Origin: Pseudarthrobacter sp. NamE2 | GTDB taxonomy: Bacteria; Actinomycetota; Actinomycetes; Actinomycetales; Micrococcaceae | Length of the DNA: 39,039 nt | Reading direction: 5' to 3' | Assembly (NCBI RefSeq): GCF_005796205.1 | Contig: NZ_VAHN01000023.1 | Location: 1-39,039 of the forward strand | Part shown: piece after piece, positions 16,007 to 24,018 of the stretch | Layout: every line of letters starts with the position of its first letter | How positions within the stretch are numbered: the first letter of the stretch is position 1 | Program-made: the position numbers and the translations under genes | Notes under the pieces: model-generated | Databases searched by the model: none | What the model saw: only the letters and a program-made list of their open reading frames with translations | What the model was told of the DNA's origin: nothing

Positions 16007-16756
16007 ATGGGAAACATGATGACCTTGGGAAACATCGAAACCTCCTTCCAGGCCTACGTCAGTGAGCCAGCGGGGACGCCCAAGGGCGGGCTCCTGCTGA
16101 TCCACGAAATCTGGGGGCTGGTGGACCACATCAAGGACGTTGCGGACCGGTACGCCGCGGAGGGCTACCTGGTGCTCGCGCCGGACCTGATGGCGCAGAC
16201 CGGGATGACGCCCGAGGTTGCGGGTGAGGTCCTGGCGGCCCTGGCGGACCCGGACCCGGAGCAGCGCAGCAAGGTCCAGCCGAGGCTCCGCGAACTGACC
16301 TCCCCGCTGCACTCGCCGGAGTTCGCCGGGCAGGCAGTGGCCGCCCTCCGCGCCTGCGTCAACCACCTGGAAGGCATTCCCGGTTTGGCCGGCCGGGTTG
16401 CCGTCACAGGATTCTGCTTCGGCGGCGGCTACAGCTTTGCGCTTGCCACCAAGGAACCCCGGTTGCGGGCCGCCGTACCGTTCTACGGCAGCGCGGACTT
16501 CACGGAAGAGGAACTGGGCCGGATCAAGTGCCCTGTCCTGGCCTTTTACGGCGACGAGGACACAAACCTGGTCAGCAAACTGCCCATCCTCAAAGCCCGG
16601 ATGTATGCCGCCGGGGTGGACTTCGAACCCGTGGTCTACCCGGGTGCGGGCCACGCCTTCTTCAACGACAGCACCCCCGCCAGGTACAACGCGAACGCCG
16701 CACATGACGCGTGGAAACGCACCCTCGCCTTCCTGGAGCGAAGCCTCAACGGTTAG
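16007..16756 (+). CDS. Dienelactone hydrolase family protein
   Basis: A 249-residue alpha/beta hydrolase of the dienelactone hydrolase type, which opens enol-lactones with a Cys-Asp-His triad. The nucleophile Cys is in GFCFGGGYS near residue 135, the Asp in FYGDEDTNL near 183 and the His in GAGHAFFND near 215. The N-terminal LLLIHEIWGL and VADRYAAEGYLVLAPDL strands fit the fold. Substrate is unknown, since no aromatic degradation genes are nearby. The start is supported by the -10-like hexamer 6 nt upstream. The small membrane protein gene follows after 25 nt. Confidence 0.9.
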   Translation: MGNMMTLGNIETSFQAYVSEPAGTPKGGLLLIHEIWGLVDHIKDVADRYAAEGYLVLAPDLMAQTGMTPEVAGEVLAALADPDPEQRSKVQPRLRELTSPLHSPEFAGQAVAALRACVNHLEGIPGLAGRVAVTGFCFGGGYSFALATKEPRLRAAVPFYGSADFTEEELGRIKCPVLAFYGDEDTNLVSKLPILKARMYAAGVDFEPVVYPGAGHAFFNDSTPARYNANAAHDAWKRTLAFLERSLNG

Positions 16757-16769
16757 CCCGGGGCGGGTT

Positions 16770-16775
16770 TATCGT
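16770..16775 (+). promoter_or_regulatory. -10 hexamer for a leaderless transcript
   Basis: TATCGT ends 6 nt before the ATG at 16782. A GGAGG lies just 1 nt before the ATG, too close to serve as a normal ribosome site, which favours leaderless translation. Confidence 0.4.
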
Positions 16776-16781
16776 GGAGGC

Positions 16782-16988
16782 ATGGACTCTCCGAAGGTTC
16801 AGCTGTATCTGGATATCACCGCAAAGGGGCTGTGCATCCTGGGCGCTGCGCTGATGATTTTCACCCGCGGCGCATGGTTCTACGTGGGCGTCGCGGTAGT
16901 GGTTCTGGGCGTGTTGTTCATGGGTGGTTCGCTGTTCGCCAGCCGCAAGCTCCGCGGGCGCGGCTGGGACGGCATGCGCCGGACCTGA
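16782..16988 (+). CDS. Small two-helix membrane protein, unknown function
   Basis: A 68-residue protein with two predicted membrane helices: about residues 12-28 (KGLCILGAALMIFTRG) and 31-52 (WFYVGVAVVVLGVLFMGGS). A basic tail (ASRKLRGRGWDGMRRT) should face the cytoplasm. I do not recognise a named family. Coding is supported by the clean frame, hydrophobic pattern and leaderless-type start. It ends 27 nt before the convergent alpha-glucosidase gene. Confidence 0.65.
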   Translation: MDSPKVQLYLDITAKGLCILGAALMIFTRGAWFYVGVAVVVLGVLFMGGSLFASRKLRGRGWDGMRRT

Positions 16989-17015
16989 GCGTCCGCGCTG
17001 CCGTCCCCGCCGGTG

Positions 17016-18650
17016 TCAGGTCCGGCGGAGCCACACCGCGTTGTCGGGCTGCAGCCAGCCTGCCTCTGCCAGCGGAAAGGCGCTGAAAAGTACGACGCCG
17101 GGCGGCAGCTTGGCGGGTCCGGTCCCCATGGCCACGGCCACAAGGAAGCCCGGGCTGCGCTCGCAGGTCAGCAGGTTCCCGGCCTGCACGCGCCAGGTGC
17201 CGCCGTCGTCATCCCTCAAAACGCCTTCCTGCCACAGCCGGCGCCGCAGCGCCACCGCCTCCCTTGCGAGGGCCAGCATGGAGTCCTGGTTCTGCTCCTG
17301 CCGCTCAATGGCCTGGCGTCCCCAGCCGGCCGGCTGCGGAAGCCAGGGAGCAGCCGCATGGCCGGCGGACGAGAAGCCGTGGCTGCGGGCCGCATCCTGC
17401 GTCCACGGCAGCGGGACGCGGGCGCCGTCGCGGGTGATCCCGCCGCGTGACCACATGGGATCGAGGCGTGCCGCCACCGGTACGTCCACCTCCGGCAGCC
17501 CCAGTTCCTGGCCCTGGTACAGGTAGGCGGAGCCGGGCAGTCCGAGCAGGGCCACCAGCGCGGCCCGGGCCCGCCGCGCGCCGAGGTCACCGCCGCCGAA
17601 GCGGGTGGCGGAGCGGACGACGTCGTGATTCTCCAGCGCCCAGGTAGGGGCGGCGCCATGCATCCGCCGGGCGTCCTCCAATTCGTTGCCGACGGCCGCC
17701 CAGGCATCCGGATCCCAGCCGAGTCTAACGAACGCGAAGGCGAACGCCTGGTGCATCTCGTCGCCACGGGTGTAGCGCGCGGCGCGGGCCGGCTCGAGGT
17801 TCACCTCGCCGACCAGCAACCGGTGCGGCTGGTACTTTTCAGCGAGCCGACGCCAGCGCCGGTACACCTCGTGGACCTCCTCCTGGTCCGAGACCAGGGG
17901 ATTGGAGCGGAGCCCGTCCACCACAGGGCTCTCCGAGGGGGCGTCCGGCAGCCCGTCTGCCTTGAAAAGCGCATGTGCGACGTCGATCCGGAGGCCGTCC
18001 ACACCCTTGTCAAACCAGAAGCGGAGCACGCCTTCGAAGTAGTCGCCCACCGCGGGGTTCCGCCAGTTCCAGTCCGGCTGCCCGGCCGAGAACAGGTGCA
18101 GGTACCACTGGGTGTCCGTTTCCGAGTCCGGGGTGGCGCGGGACCAAGCCCGTCCGCCGAACACGCTCTGCCAGTTGTTGGGCGGCAGGTCGCTGGGCGA
18201 ATCCGGGCTGGAGCTGCGGCCTTCCACGAAGTGGAAAAGCTCGCGCTCCGAACTGCCCGGCCCGGCCGCGAGGGCTGCCTGGAACAGTGGGTGCGCGGAG
18301 GAACAGTGGTTGGGGACGACGTCGAGCAGCACTCTCAGGCCCAGTGCGTGCGCTTGCTCCAGCAGCCTGTCGAAGTCAGCCATGGATCCGAACAGCGGGT
18401 CAACGCCGCAGTAATCGCTGACGTCGTAGCCCTGGTCCACCTGGGGCGAGGGCTGGAACGGGGTCATCCAGATACCATCCACCCCGAGCGAGGCGATGTA
18501 CGGCAACCGTTCGAGGAGGCCGGGAAGGTCGCCCACGCCGTCGCCGTCACCGTCCGCAAACGAGCGCGGATACACCTGGTAGATGACGGCGGAGTCCCAC
18601 CACTGCGCGGTGACAGGCCCTGCCGGGCGGGTGCCGCCGTCGTGCGTCAC
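17016..18650 (-). CDS. GH13 alpha-glucosidase
   Basis: A 544-residue glycoside hydrolase family 13 enzyme, probably a cytosolic alpha-glucosidase that splits imported maltose, isomaltose, trehalose-like or sucrose-like alpha-glucosides. The catalytic set is visible: region I DVVPNH, nucleophile D223 in GLRIDVAHAL, acid/base E282 in LVGEVNLEP, and stabiliser D343 in LENHDVVRS. The N-terminal VIYQVYPRSFADGDGDGVGDL is the family's usual opening, and no signal peptide is present. The GTG start overlaps the permease stop codon by 4 nt (GTGA), implying translational coupling. It is the last gene of the sugar operon. Confidence 0.93.
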   Translation of the reverse strand: MTHDGGTRPAGPVTAQWWDSAVIYQVYPRSFADGDGDGVGDLPGLLERLPYIASLGVDGIWMTPFQPSPQVDQGYDVSDYCGVDPLFGSMADFDRLLEQAHALGLRVLLDVVPNHCSSAHPLFQAALAAGPGSSERELFHFVEGRSSSPDSPSDLPPNNWQSVFGGRAWSRATPDSETDTQWYLHLFSAGQPDWNWRNPAVGDYFEGVLRFWFDKGVDGLRIDVAHALFKADGLPDAPSESPVVDGLRSNPLVSDQEEVHEVYRRWRRLAEKYQPHRLLVGEVNLEPARAARYTRGDEMHQAFAFAFVRLGWDPDAWAAVGNELEDARRMHGAAPTWALENHDVVRSATRFGGGDLGARRARAALVALLGLPGSAYLYQGQELGLPEVDVPVAARLDPMWSRGGITRDGARVPLPWTQDAARSHGFSSAGHAAAPWLPQPAGWGRQAIERQEQNQDSMLALAREAVALRRRLWQEGVLRDDDGGTWRVQAGNLLTCERSPGFLVAVAMGTGPAKLPPGVVLFSAFPLAEAGWLQPDNAVWLRRT

Positions 18651-19552
18651 TTGCCTGCCCCCGCGGTGAGGCCTTCCACGATCCGGCGCTGGAACACCAG
18701 CACCATGATCACCAGCGGAACGGTGACGATCACGCCGGCGGCCATCTGCTCGCCGAACGGTGCCTGGAACTCGGTAGCGCCGGTGAACTTGGAAATGGCC
18801 ACGGTGGCGGTCTGGATGGCGGGATCGTTGATCATGGACAACGCGATGATGAACTCGTTCCAGCTGTGGATGAAGGTCAGGATCGCGGTGGTGAACACGC
18901 CCGGCGCGGCAAGCGGGAGCAAAACCTTGCGGAATGCCTGCCACTTGGTGCAGCCATCGATCATGGCGGCCTCTTCAAGGTCGAACGGTAGCTGTTTCAT
19001 GAACGTGGTCAGGTTCCAGACGGCGAGCGGAATGGCGAAGGACAGGTTGGGGATGATCATGGCCTGGTAGGTGTTGATCCAGCCAAGGTCCGTGAAGAAC
19101 CGCAGCAGGGGCACTACGACCGAGATCCCCGGGAACATGGACGTGGCAATGATAACGCCGAGGATCACTGACTTGAACCGGAAGTTCAGCCGGGAGATCG
19201 CGTAGGCGGTGAAGATGCCCAGCACCAGCGCCGCTACGGTGGTCACGCCGGCCACGATGAGGCTGTTGAGCAGGGCCTGTCCAAACATGGTGGAGCCGTC
19301 GAACACCTTGGCGTAGTTCTCCAGGGAGAACGGCGCCGGGAGCAGGGTGTTGTCGAAAATGTCGGCGGTGCGGCGGAGGCTGGACACGATCATCCAGTAG
19401 AACGGGGCAAGGCAGTAAATGAAGATCAGTGCCAGGCCCAGGTAGACGGAGTAAGAGCGCCAGGTGCGCTTCTGCCTGGCCTGGACCGGAGCGCCGGAAT
19501 CACGGTTGCATGATTCGGAGGCGGCGAGGCCGCGCAGGTCGGTGATGGTCAT
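18647..19552 (-). CDS. Carbohydrate ABC transporter permease, MalG type
   Basis: A 301-residue inner-membrane permease with about six helices. The cytoplasmic EAA loop, which docks the ATPase, reads FDLEEAAMIDGCTKWQAFRK near residues 190-210. It pairs with the upstream MalF-like subunit. The ATG at 19552 overlaps the previous stop by 4 nt (ATGA). The 3' end overlaps the alpha-glucosidase start likewise. A longer open frame upstream has no ribosome site. Confidence 0.93.
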   Translation of the reverse strand: MTITDLRGLAASESCNRDSGAPVQARQKRTWRSYSVYLGLALIFIYCLAPFYWMIVSSLRRTADIFDNTLLPAPFSLENYAKVFDGSTMFGQALLNSLIVAGVTTVAALVLGIFTAYAISRLNFRFKSVILGVIIATSMFPGISVVVPLLRFFTDLGWINTYQAMIIPNLSFAIPLAVWNLTTFMKQLPFDLEEAAMIDGCTKWQAFRKVLLPLAAPGVFTTAILTFIHSWNEFIIALSMINDPAIQTATVAISKFTGATEFQAPFGEQMAAGVIVTVPLVIMVLVFQRRIVEGLTAGAGK

Positions 19553-20604
19553 GCTGCGGCCCCTGCCTTCTGGATGCGTTGTGCTTGGCGCTCGCGGCGT
19601 TTGGCGCCCAGCTGCCTGGCTCCGGTCACGTCTGCTCCCAGCACCTTGACGAACACGATGGCGACGGCGGCGACGTACAGGAACAGGATGACGGCGAAGG
19701 CCGACGCCGAGCCGTACCGGAGCTGGTTGGACTCGTCCCAGGCGAGCATGGACAGTGTTTCCACGGACTCCTTGCCCGGGCCGATCAGGACGAACGGAAG
19801 GTCGAACATCCGCAGGGCGTCGAGCATGCGGAAGAGCACCGCCACCAGGAGGGTGGGTTTGACCAGCGGCAGGGTGATGGAACCGAGCTGCCGCCACCAG
19901 CCTGCGCCGTCGATTTTCGCGGCCTCGTACACTTCCTCCGGAATGATCTGCAGGCCGGCCAGGACAAGCAGGCCGATGAACGGTGCGGTCTTCCAGACCT
20001 CGGCGATGATGACGGCGAGCTTGGACGCCGTGCCCTCCGCGGTCCAGAGGATTTCACTGCCCAGGAGGCTGTTGGCGATGCCGTCCGACTGGAAGATCCA
20101 GCGCCAGAGCAGCCCGGACACGGCGGTGGGGACGGCCCACGGAACCAGGATGCTGGCGCGAAGGAAGGACCTGCCCTTGAAGGCACGGTTCATGGCCAGC
20201 GCCAGGGCCACACCCAGCAGGGTTTCCAGCAGCACCGTGGTGACGGTGAAGAACGTGGTGTTGCCGAAGGCGTTCAGGAACCGCCGGCCGGATTCGCCGG
20301 CGAACAGGTCCACGTAGTTGGCCAGGCCCACAAACGCTTCGCCCTCGGTGACGTAGCCGTCCGCATCCAGGCCGGACTGGGCCCGGTACAGGGACTGATG
20401 GATGGCGGAGATGAGCGGGTAGGCGATCACCAGGGCCAGGACCAGGAGGGTGGGCGAGAGGAGCAGGGCGGCCATGCGGCCTTCACCGGGTGTGCGGCCT
20501 GCCGTTGCGCCGGCTCCTGCGCCCGTGTCCCGGCCCGTGCCCCGGCCCCTGCCTTGACGGCGGGGCGGGCCGGCGGCTGTGCGCGGAACGGAAGCTGTGC
20601 TCAT
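19549..20604 (-). CDS. Carbohydrate ABC transporter permease, MalF type
   Basis: A 351-residue permease. The first 45 residues are rich in Gly, Arg and Ala and cytoplasmic, followed by about six helices starting at MAALLLSPTLLVLALVIAYP. The EAA loop is IPEEVYEAAKIDGAGWWRQL near residue 230. It acts with the MalG-like subunit and lipoprotein to import an alpha-glucoside. Its ATG overlaps the stop codon of the binding protein by 4 nt. The basic Gly/Arg-rich N-terminal tail is longer than usual. Confidence 0.93.
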   Translation of the reverse strand: MSTASVPRTAAGPPRRQGRGRGTGRDTGAGAGATAGRTPGEGRMAALLLSPTLLVLALVIAYPLISAIHQSLYRAQSGLDADGYVTEGEAFVGLANYVDLFAGESGRRFLNAFGNTTFFTVTTVLLETLLGVALALAMNRAFKGRSFLRASILVPWAVPTAVSGLLWRWIFQSDGIANSLLGSEILWTAEGTASKLAVIIAEVWKTAPFIGLLVLAGLQIIPEEVYEAAKIDGAGWWRQLGSITLPLVKPTLLVAVLFRMLDALRMFDLPFVLIGPGKESVETLSMLAWDESNQLRYGSASAFAVILFLYVAAVAIVFVKVLGADVTGARQLGAKRRERQAQRIQKAGAAA

Positions 20605-21920
20605 TTCGCGGAGATCTCTTCCAGCTTGGCCTGCATGTCCTTCAGCGCGGTGTCAGTGTCCTTTTCACCGGTCAGCGCGGCGTAGGCCTCTTCCTGGATG
20701 GCCTTGGTGGTGGCGCCGTACTGGACCACCTTGGGGCGCGGCTGGGCGTTTTCCAGGGACTCGAGCAAGGTGGGGAAGAACGGGCGCTTCGCCACCACGG
20801 CCGGGTCATCGTAGAGGGCGGCGTAGGCCGGTGCGCGTGAGCTCAGTTCCAGGCGCTTGCGGGCCTGCTCCTCGCTGGTGAAGAACTTGATGAAGTCCAG
20901 CGCGGTGGCCTTGTTTGCCGTGAACGGTGAGACGGCAAGGTTGCGGCCGCCTAAGGTGGAGACGCCGGTGCCGTCCGTGCCCGGGATGGAGGTTATGCCG
21001 AACTTGCCGGCCACCTTGCTGGAGCCGTCCGTGGCGCTCAGCGAGGAGTAGAGGAACGGCCAGTTGCGGAGGAACACCACCTTGCCGTCCTGAAACGCGC
21101 GCCGGCCCTGCTCCTCGAGGTAGGTGATGGCGTCGGAGGGGAAAAGCCCTTCCTTGAAGCCGTCCACCAGCAGGGACAGGCCTTCCTTGGCTTCGGGGGT
21201 GTCAACGGTGGGCTTGCCCTCGGCGTCCACCACGGTGCCTCCGGCTGAGGCGACTGCCTCGGAGAAGTTCACGGTGAGGGCTTCGTTCTTGTCGAACTGG
21301 CCGGTGTAGCAGGACATGTCTGCGGCTTCCGGGAGGGCCAGGATTTTCTCGCAGGCGGACTTCATTTCGTCCCAGGTCTTGGGCGCGGCCGGGATGCCGG
21401 CGGCAGTGAGCAGGTCCTGCCGGAAGTAGAACAGGGCGCCATCCGTGTAGTAGGGCGCACCCACCAGGTTGTCCCGGTACTTGGCTGCGTCCACCGTGGC
21501 CGGAATCATCTGGCCACTGGGGACCGCGTCCTCGGGGAGGGGCAGGATCCACTTGTTGGCTGCAAATTCGGAATTCCACACCACGTCCAGGTTCAGGACG
21601 CTGAACGTGTCCGATTTGATCTGGGCGTTCTGAACTAGCTGCTGGCGCTGCTGGTCGGCCGAGTCAGGCAGTTCGATGAACGTCACCTTTTCGTCCGGGT
21701 GGGCGGCGTTCCATTCTTCGATGCTCTTGTTCGCGGCGCCGGAGGCATCCCGCGAGGAGACGTAATTGATGGGTCCCCGGCCCTCAAAGGCGGCCGCCGC
21801 ATTGGCGTCCGCTTTCGGTTCGGCGGTGGTCCCGCCGCAGCCGGTCAGGCCGACGGCGGCAGCCGTGGCGAGCGCGGTTCCGGTGAGTAGTGTCTGCCAA
21901 GTGTGGCGGCGCTGCCTCAT
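20601..21920 (-). CDS. Sugar-binding lipoprotein of the ABC importer
   Basis: A 439-residue extracellular solute-binding protein of the MalE-like family. The signal peptide ends in a lipobox with LTGC and the lipidated cysteine at residue 28. The mature part shows the expected features GAPYYTDGALFYFRQDLL and FPTLLESLENAQPRPKVVQY. It should bind an alpha-glucoside at the outer face of the membrane and deliver it to the two permeases. The ATG has AAGGAG upstream. It begins 110 nt after the LacI gene on the same strand. Confidence 0.93.
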   Translation of the reverse strand: MRQRRHTWQTLLTGTALATAAAVGLTGCGGTTAEPKADANAAAAFEGRGPINYVSSRDASGAANKSIEEWNAAHPDEKVTFIELPDSADQQRQQLVQNAQIKSDTFSVLNLDVVWNSEFAANKWILPLPEDAVPSGQMIPATVDAAKYRDNLVGAPYYTDGALFYFRQDLLTAAGIPAAPKTWDEMKSACEKILALPEAADMSCYTGQFDKNEALTVNFSEAVASAGGTVVDAEGKPTVDTPEAKEGLSLLVDGFKEGLFPSDAITYLEEQGRRAFQDGKVVFLRNWPFLYSSLSATDGSSKVAGKFGITSIPGTDGTGVSTLGGRNLAVSPFTANKATALDFIKFFTSEEQARKRLELSSRAPAYAALYDDPAVVAKRPFFPTLLESLENAQPRPKVVQYGATTKAIQEEAYAALTGEKDTDTALKDMQAKLEEISAK

Positions 21921-21982
21921 GTGATGCTCCTTCTGGGGATTCTCTTGATGGTGCTTTTGGGCATGGGGGAGTACGACGACGG

Positions 21983-22000
21983 CGGCACGGGGAAGTGCCG
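21983..22000 (-). terminator. Small hairpin between lacI-type gene and binding protein gene
   Basis: CGGCAC and GTGCCG form a 6-bp stem with a 6-nt loop. It may reduce read-through or tune expression of the transporter relative to its regulator. No T tract follows. Confidence 0.25.
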
Positions 22001-22030
22001 GGCGTTGCCGGAGTTGGGGGTACGGGGTTG

Positions 22031-23014
22031 TTAGGGGGCCGGGCGCGGCGGTGCCGTTGAACCGCGTTCGATGAGTTGGTGGGGCACGGTCTTGAAGCCA
22101 AGGTCCCGGGCGCGGAGGAGTTTGCTGACGGCCATGCGTCCCATCTCCTCCAGTGGCTGGGCCATGGTGCTCAAGGGCGGGTGGACGTGCAGTGCGGTGG
22201 ACGTGTTGTCGAAGCCCAGCACCGAGACGTCCTCCGGTACCTCCCGGCCGCGTTTCTGCAGTTCGTTGACTACGGCGGCGCCCATTTCGTCGCTGACGGC
22301 GAAAATAGCGGTGAGGCCCTGGTCCTGGGCCAGCAGCTCATCCAGGCCGGCTGCTCCGCTTTCGTAGAAGAAGCTTCCGGTGGCGACCACCGGGCTGACT
22401 TTGGCTTCCCGCATCGCGCGGAGGTAACCGCGCTTGCGTGGTTCGGCAACGTGCACGGACGCGGGGTCGCCGGCCAGCAGCCCGATGCGCCGGTGGCCGA
22501 TGCGGATCAGGTGGCGGGTTGCGTCGTAGGCTGCCTGTTCGTCGTCGATGGCCACGCTGGGGGAGCCGGACTTGTCGCTGATGGCCACGGAGATGACGGG
22601 GATGTTGGGCCCCAGTAGCTGCCGTGTTTCAGGCGTTATCACGGCGGAAATGAGGATGACTCCGGCAGCCCGATAGGTCCGGAGCGTCCGGAGGTAGCCG
22701 GCGATGAAGGCCGACTTTGCCCCGGTACGGCCCAGCATCACCGCGTAGCCGCGCTCCTGTGCCTCGTGTTCCACGCCCTGCATCACCTTGGACGCCAGGG
22801 CGTCGGAAACCATCGGGGCCAGCAGCCCGATCACGGATGTCTGCCGGGTCTTGAGGCCGCGGGCCAGGTAGTCGGTTTCGTAGCTAAGCTTCCGGACGGC
22901 AGCTTCAACGCGTTCACGGGTTTCGTCCGAGTACCCCACCAGGCCGTTGACCACGCGGGAAACGGTGGCAGGCGAGACCCCGGCATGCTTCGCCACGTCC
23001 CTGATGGTTACCAC
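22031..23014 (-). CDS. LacI family transcriptional regulator
   Basis: A 327-residue LacI-type repressor. The N-terminal HTH reads VTIRDVAKHAGVSPATVSRVVNG (residues 2-24). The effector domain follows the usual pattern (IGLLAPMVSDALASKVMQGVE, VAIDDEQAAYDATRHLIRIGHRRIGLLAG, FDNTSTALHVHPPL). It probably represses the downstream sugar operon until an alpha-glucoside binds. The GTG at 23014 has GAGGAGG upstream. Operator-like palindromes lie at 23051-23076 and 23113-23128, so autoregulation is likely. Confidence 0.92.
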   Translation of the reverse strand: MVTIRDVAKHAGVSPATVSRVVNGLVGYSDETRERVEAAVRKLSYETDYLARGLKTRQTSVIGLLAPMVSDALASKVMQGVEHEAQERGYAVMLGRTGAKSAFIAGYLRTLRTYRAAGVILISAVITPETRQLLGPNIPVISVAISDKSGSPSVAIDDEQAAYDATRHLIRIGHRRIGLLAGDPASVHVAEPRKRGYLRAMREAKVSPVVATGSFFYESGAAGLDELLAQDQGLTAIFAVSDEMGAAVVNELQKRGREVPEDVSVLGFDNTSTALHVHPPLSTMAQPLEEMGRMAVSKLLRARDLGFKTVPHQLIERGSTAPPRPAP

Positions 23015-23050
23015 TGTTCCTCCTCCCGGCAAGCCTGGCTGGCGGCCTAC

Positions 23051-23076
23051 GCAAACGGTTTACGTAAACGGTTGCG
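23051..23076 (-). promoter_or_regulatory. Tandem LacI-type operators overlapping a promoter
   Basis: GCAAACGGTTTAC (23051-23063) and GTAAACGGTTGCG (23064-23076) are back-to-back variants of the near-palindrome GTAAACGGTTTAC. On the minus strand TTGAGG (-35, 23084-23089) and TACGTA (-10, 23061-23066) are 17 nt apart, so the operators cover the -10. This is the likely control site of the LacI gene and operon. Confidence 0.65.
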
Positions 23077-23112
23077 TGACCTGCCTCAACAACACTAAAG
23101 GGAGGGGGAACG

Positions 23113-23128
23113 GAAACGGATCCGTTTC
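23113..23128. promoter_or_regulatory. Third LacI-like operator palindrome
   Basis: GAAACGGATCCGTTTC is a perfect 16-bp palindrome with the same AAACGG half-site as the tandem pair. It lies about 35 bp upstream and could support looping or cooperative binding. Confidence 0.5.
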
Positions 23129-23205
23129 GTAAACAGCGGCTCTGCTGCGCCCTGTGGGCAGAACCTATCCGGGCTTTGGGCGCCAGTGGCGCCAGCCCCG
23201 GTAGC

Positions 23206-23237
23206 GCGCGGGACCCGCCATCGTCCGCGTCCCGCGC
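23206..23237 (-). terminator. Hairpin terminator after the ArsR-SRPBCC gene
   Basis: GCGCGGGAC (23206-23214) pairs perfectly with GTCCCGCGC (23229-23237), 9 bp with a 14-nt loop, starting 2 nt after the minus-strand stop at 23240. Another hairpin GGCGCC-AGT-GGCGCC (23179-23193) follows. Confidence 0.55.
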
Positions 23238-23239
23238 AG

Positions 23240-23987
23240 CTAGGTGTACATCAGCGAGCCGGGCGTGGTGAGCTTTTCTCCGGTCTCCAGCCAGGTCTTG
23301 AGTCCGGAGAGGATCATCGGCCAGCCGCCGTAGAGTTGGTCGTTGGCGCCCTCGCGGAGGTCGCTGTGGGTGACGGTGAGGTGGCAGGAATCGCCCATCG
23401 GTTCGATCTCCCACGTGATCTTTGACGTGCCTTCAGTTTTGACGTCCTCGCCCCACAGTGCGCGCATGGTCTGGACAAGCCGTCGGGGCGGGTCCACTTC
23501 CAAAATCTCACCCTCGCCCAGCGGCTCCTGCGCCTTGACGTTGTTCATCACGAATTTCCCGCCGGGTCTCCAATCCGCCTCGAAGGTGTTGCCGAACTGG
23601 TAGTTGCTGCGGATGCCGCTGTCCGTGATGGCTTCCCAGAGCCGGCGTGGTCTTGATGTAAATCTCGAAGATCTTTTCCATGGGACTTTCCAATCTGGAT
23701 TTGAGGTCGCTGAGGGCAGCGGCCCATGGTTCTGCATATTTGCTCACCCAGCGGTCGTGGACCAGCCGGATGGGTACCGGGTTCAGGAAGTGCAGCTTTT
23801 CCCGTCCCCGGCGGCGGATCACCACCAGGCCTGCATCCTCCAGCAGGCGGAGGTGCTTGGCGATCCCGAACCGGGTCATGCTGAACCGTGCCTCAAGCGC
23901 ACTCAGTGTTTGGCCGTCTTCGCGGAACAGCTCGTCGAGCAGGTCCCGGCGGGTGGGGTCGGCGAGTGCCTTGAACACGTCGTCCAT
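23240..23987 (-). pseudogene. ArsR-SRPBCC fusion regulator, frameshifted
   Basis: An ArsR-type winged HTH (MDDVFKALADPTRRDLLDEL, then SMTRFGIAKHLRLLEDAGLV) runs straight into an SRPBCC (AHSA1-like) domain starting SPMEKIFEIYIKTTP. At about 23641-23646 the frame changes. The rest (RRLWEAITDSGIRSNYQFGN to the stop at 23240) is open only in another frame. Intact actinobacterial proteins of this fusion type read continuously (KTTPERLWEAITD), so a small indel is inferred. Reading on in the first frame ends at 23508 after a nonsense tail. The HTH half (about 105 aa) may still function. The start follows MscS by 31 nt, and an 18-bp palindrome fills that gap. Confidence 0.7.
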
Positions 23988-23990
23988 GAG

Positions 23991-24008
23991 GGTGACCAAA
24001 TGGTCACC
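23991..24008 (-). promoter_or_regulatory. 18-bp operator palindrome at the ArsR start
   Basis: GGTGACCAAATGGTCACC is a perfect 8-2-8 palindrome ending 3 nt before the ArsR-type start codon at 23987. It is well placed for autorepression by the ArsR domain. Confidence 0.6.
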
Positions 24009-24018
24009 TATCAAGGTT

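Noticed and set aside
14578..16035. A 485-codon minus-strand open frame opposite the MFS gene
   Set aside because: Histidine- and glutamine-rich low-complexity translation, typical of the antisense frame of a membrane protein gene. No motif.
17625..19070. A 481-codon plus-strand open frame opposite the alpha-glucosidase and permease
   Set aside because: The minus strand holds the catalytic residues of a GH13 enzyme and the EAA loop of a permease. The plus-strand translation has no domain.
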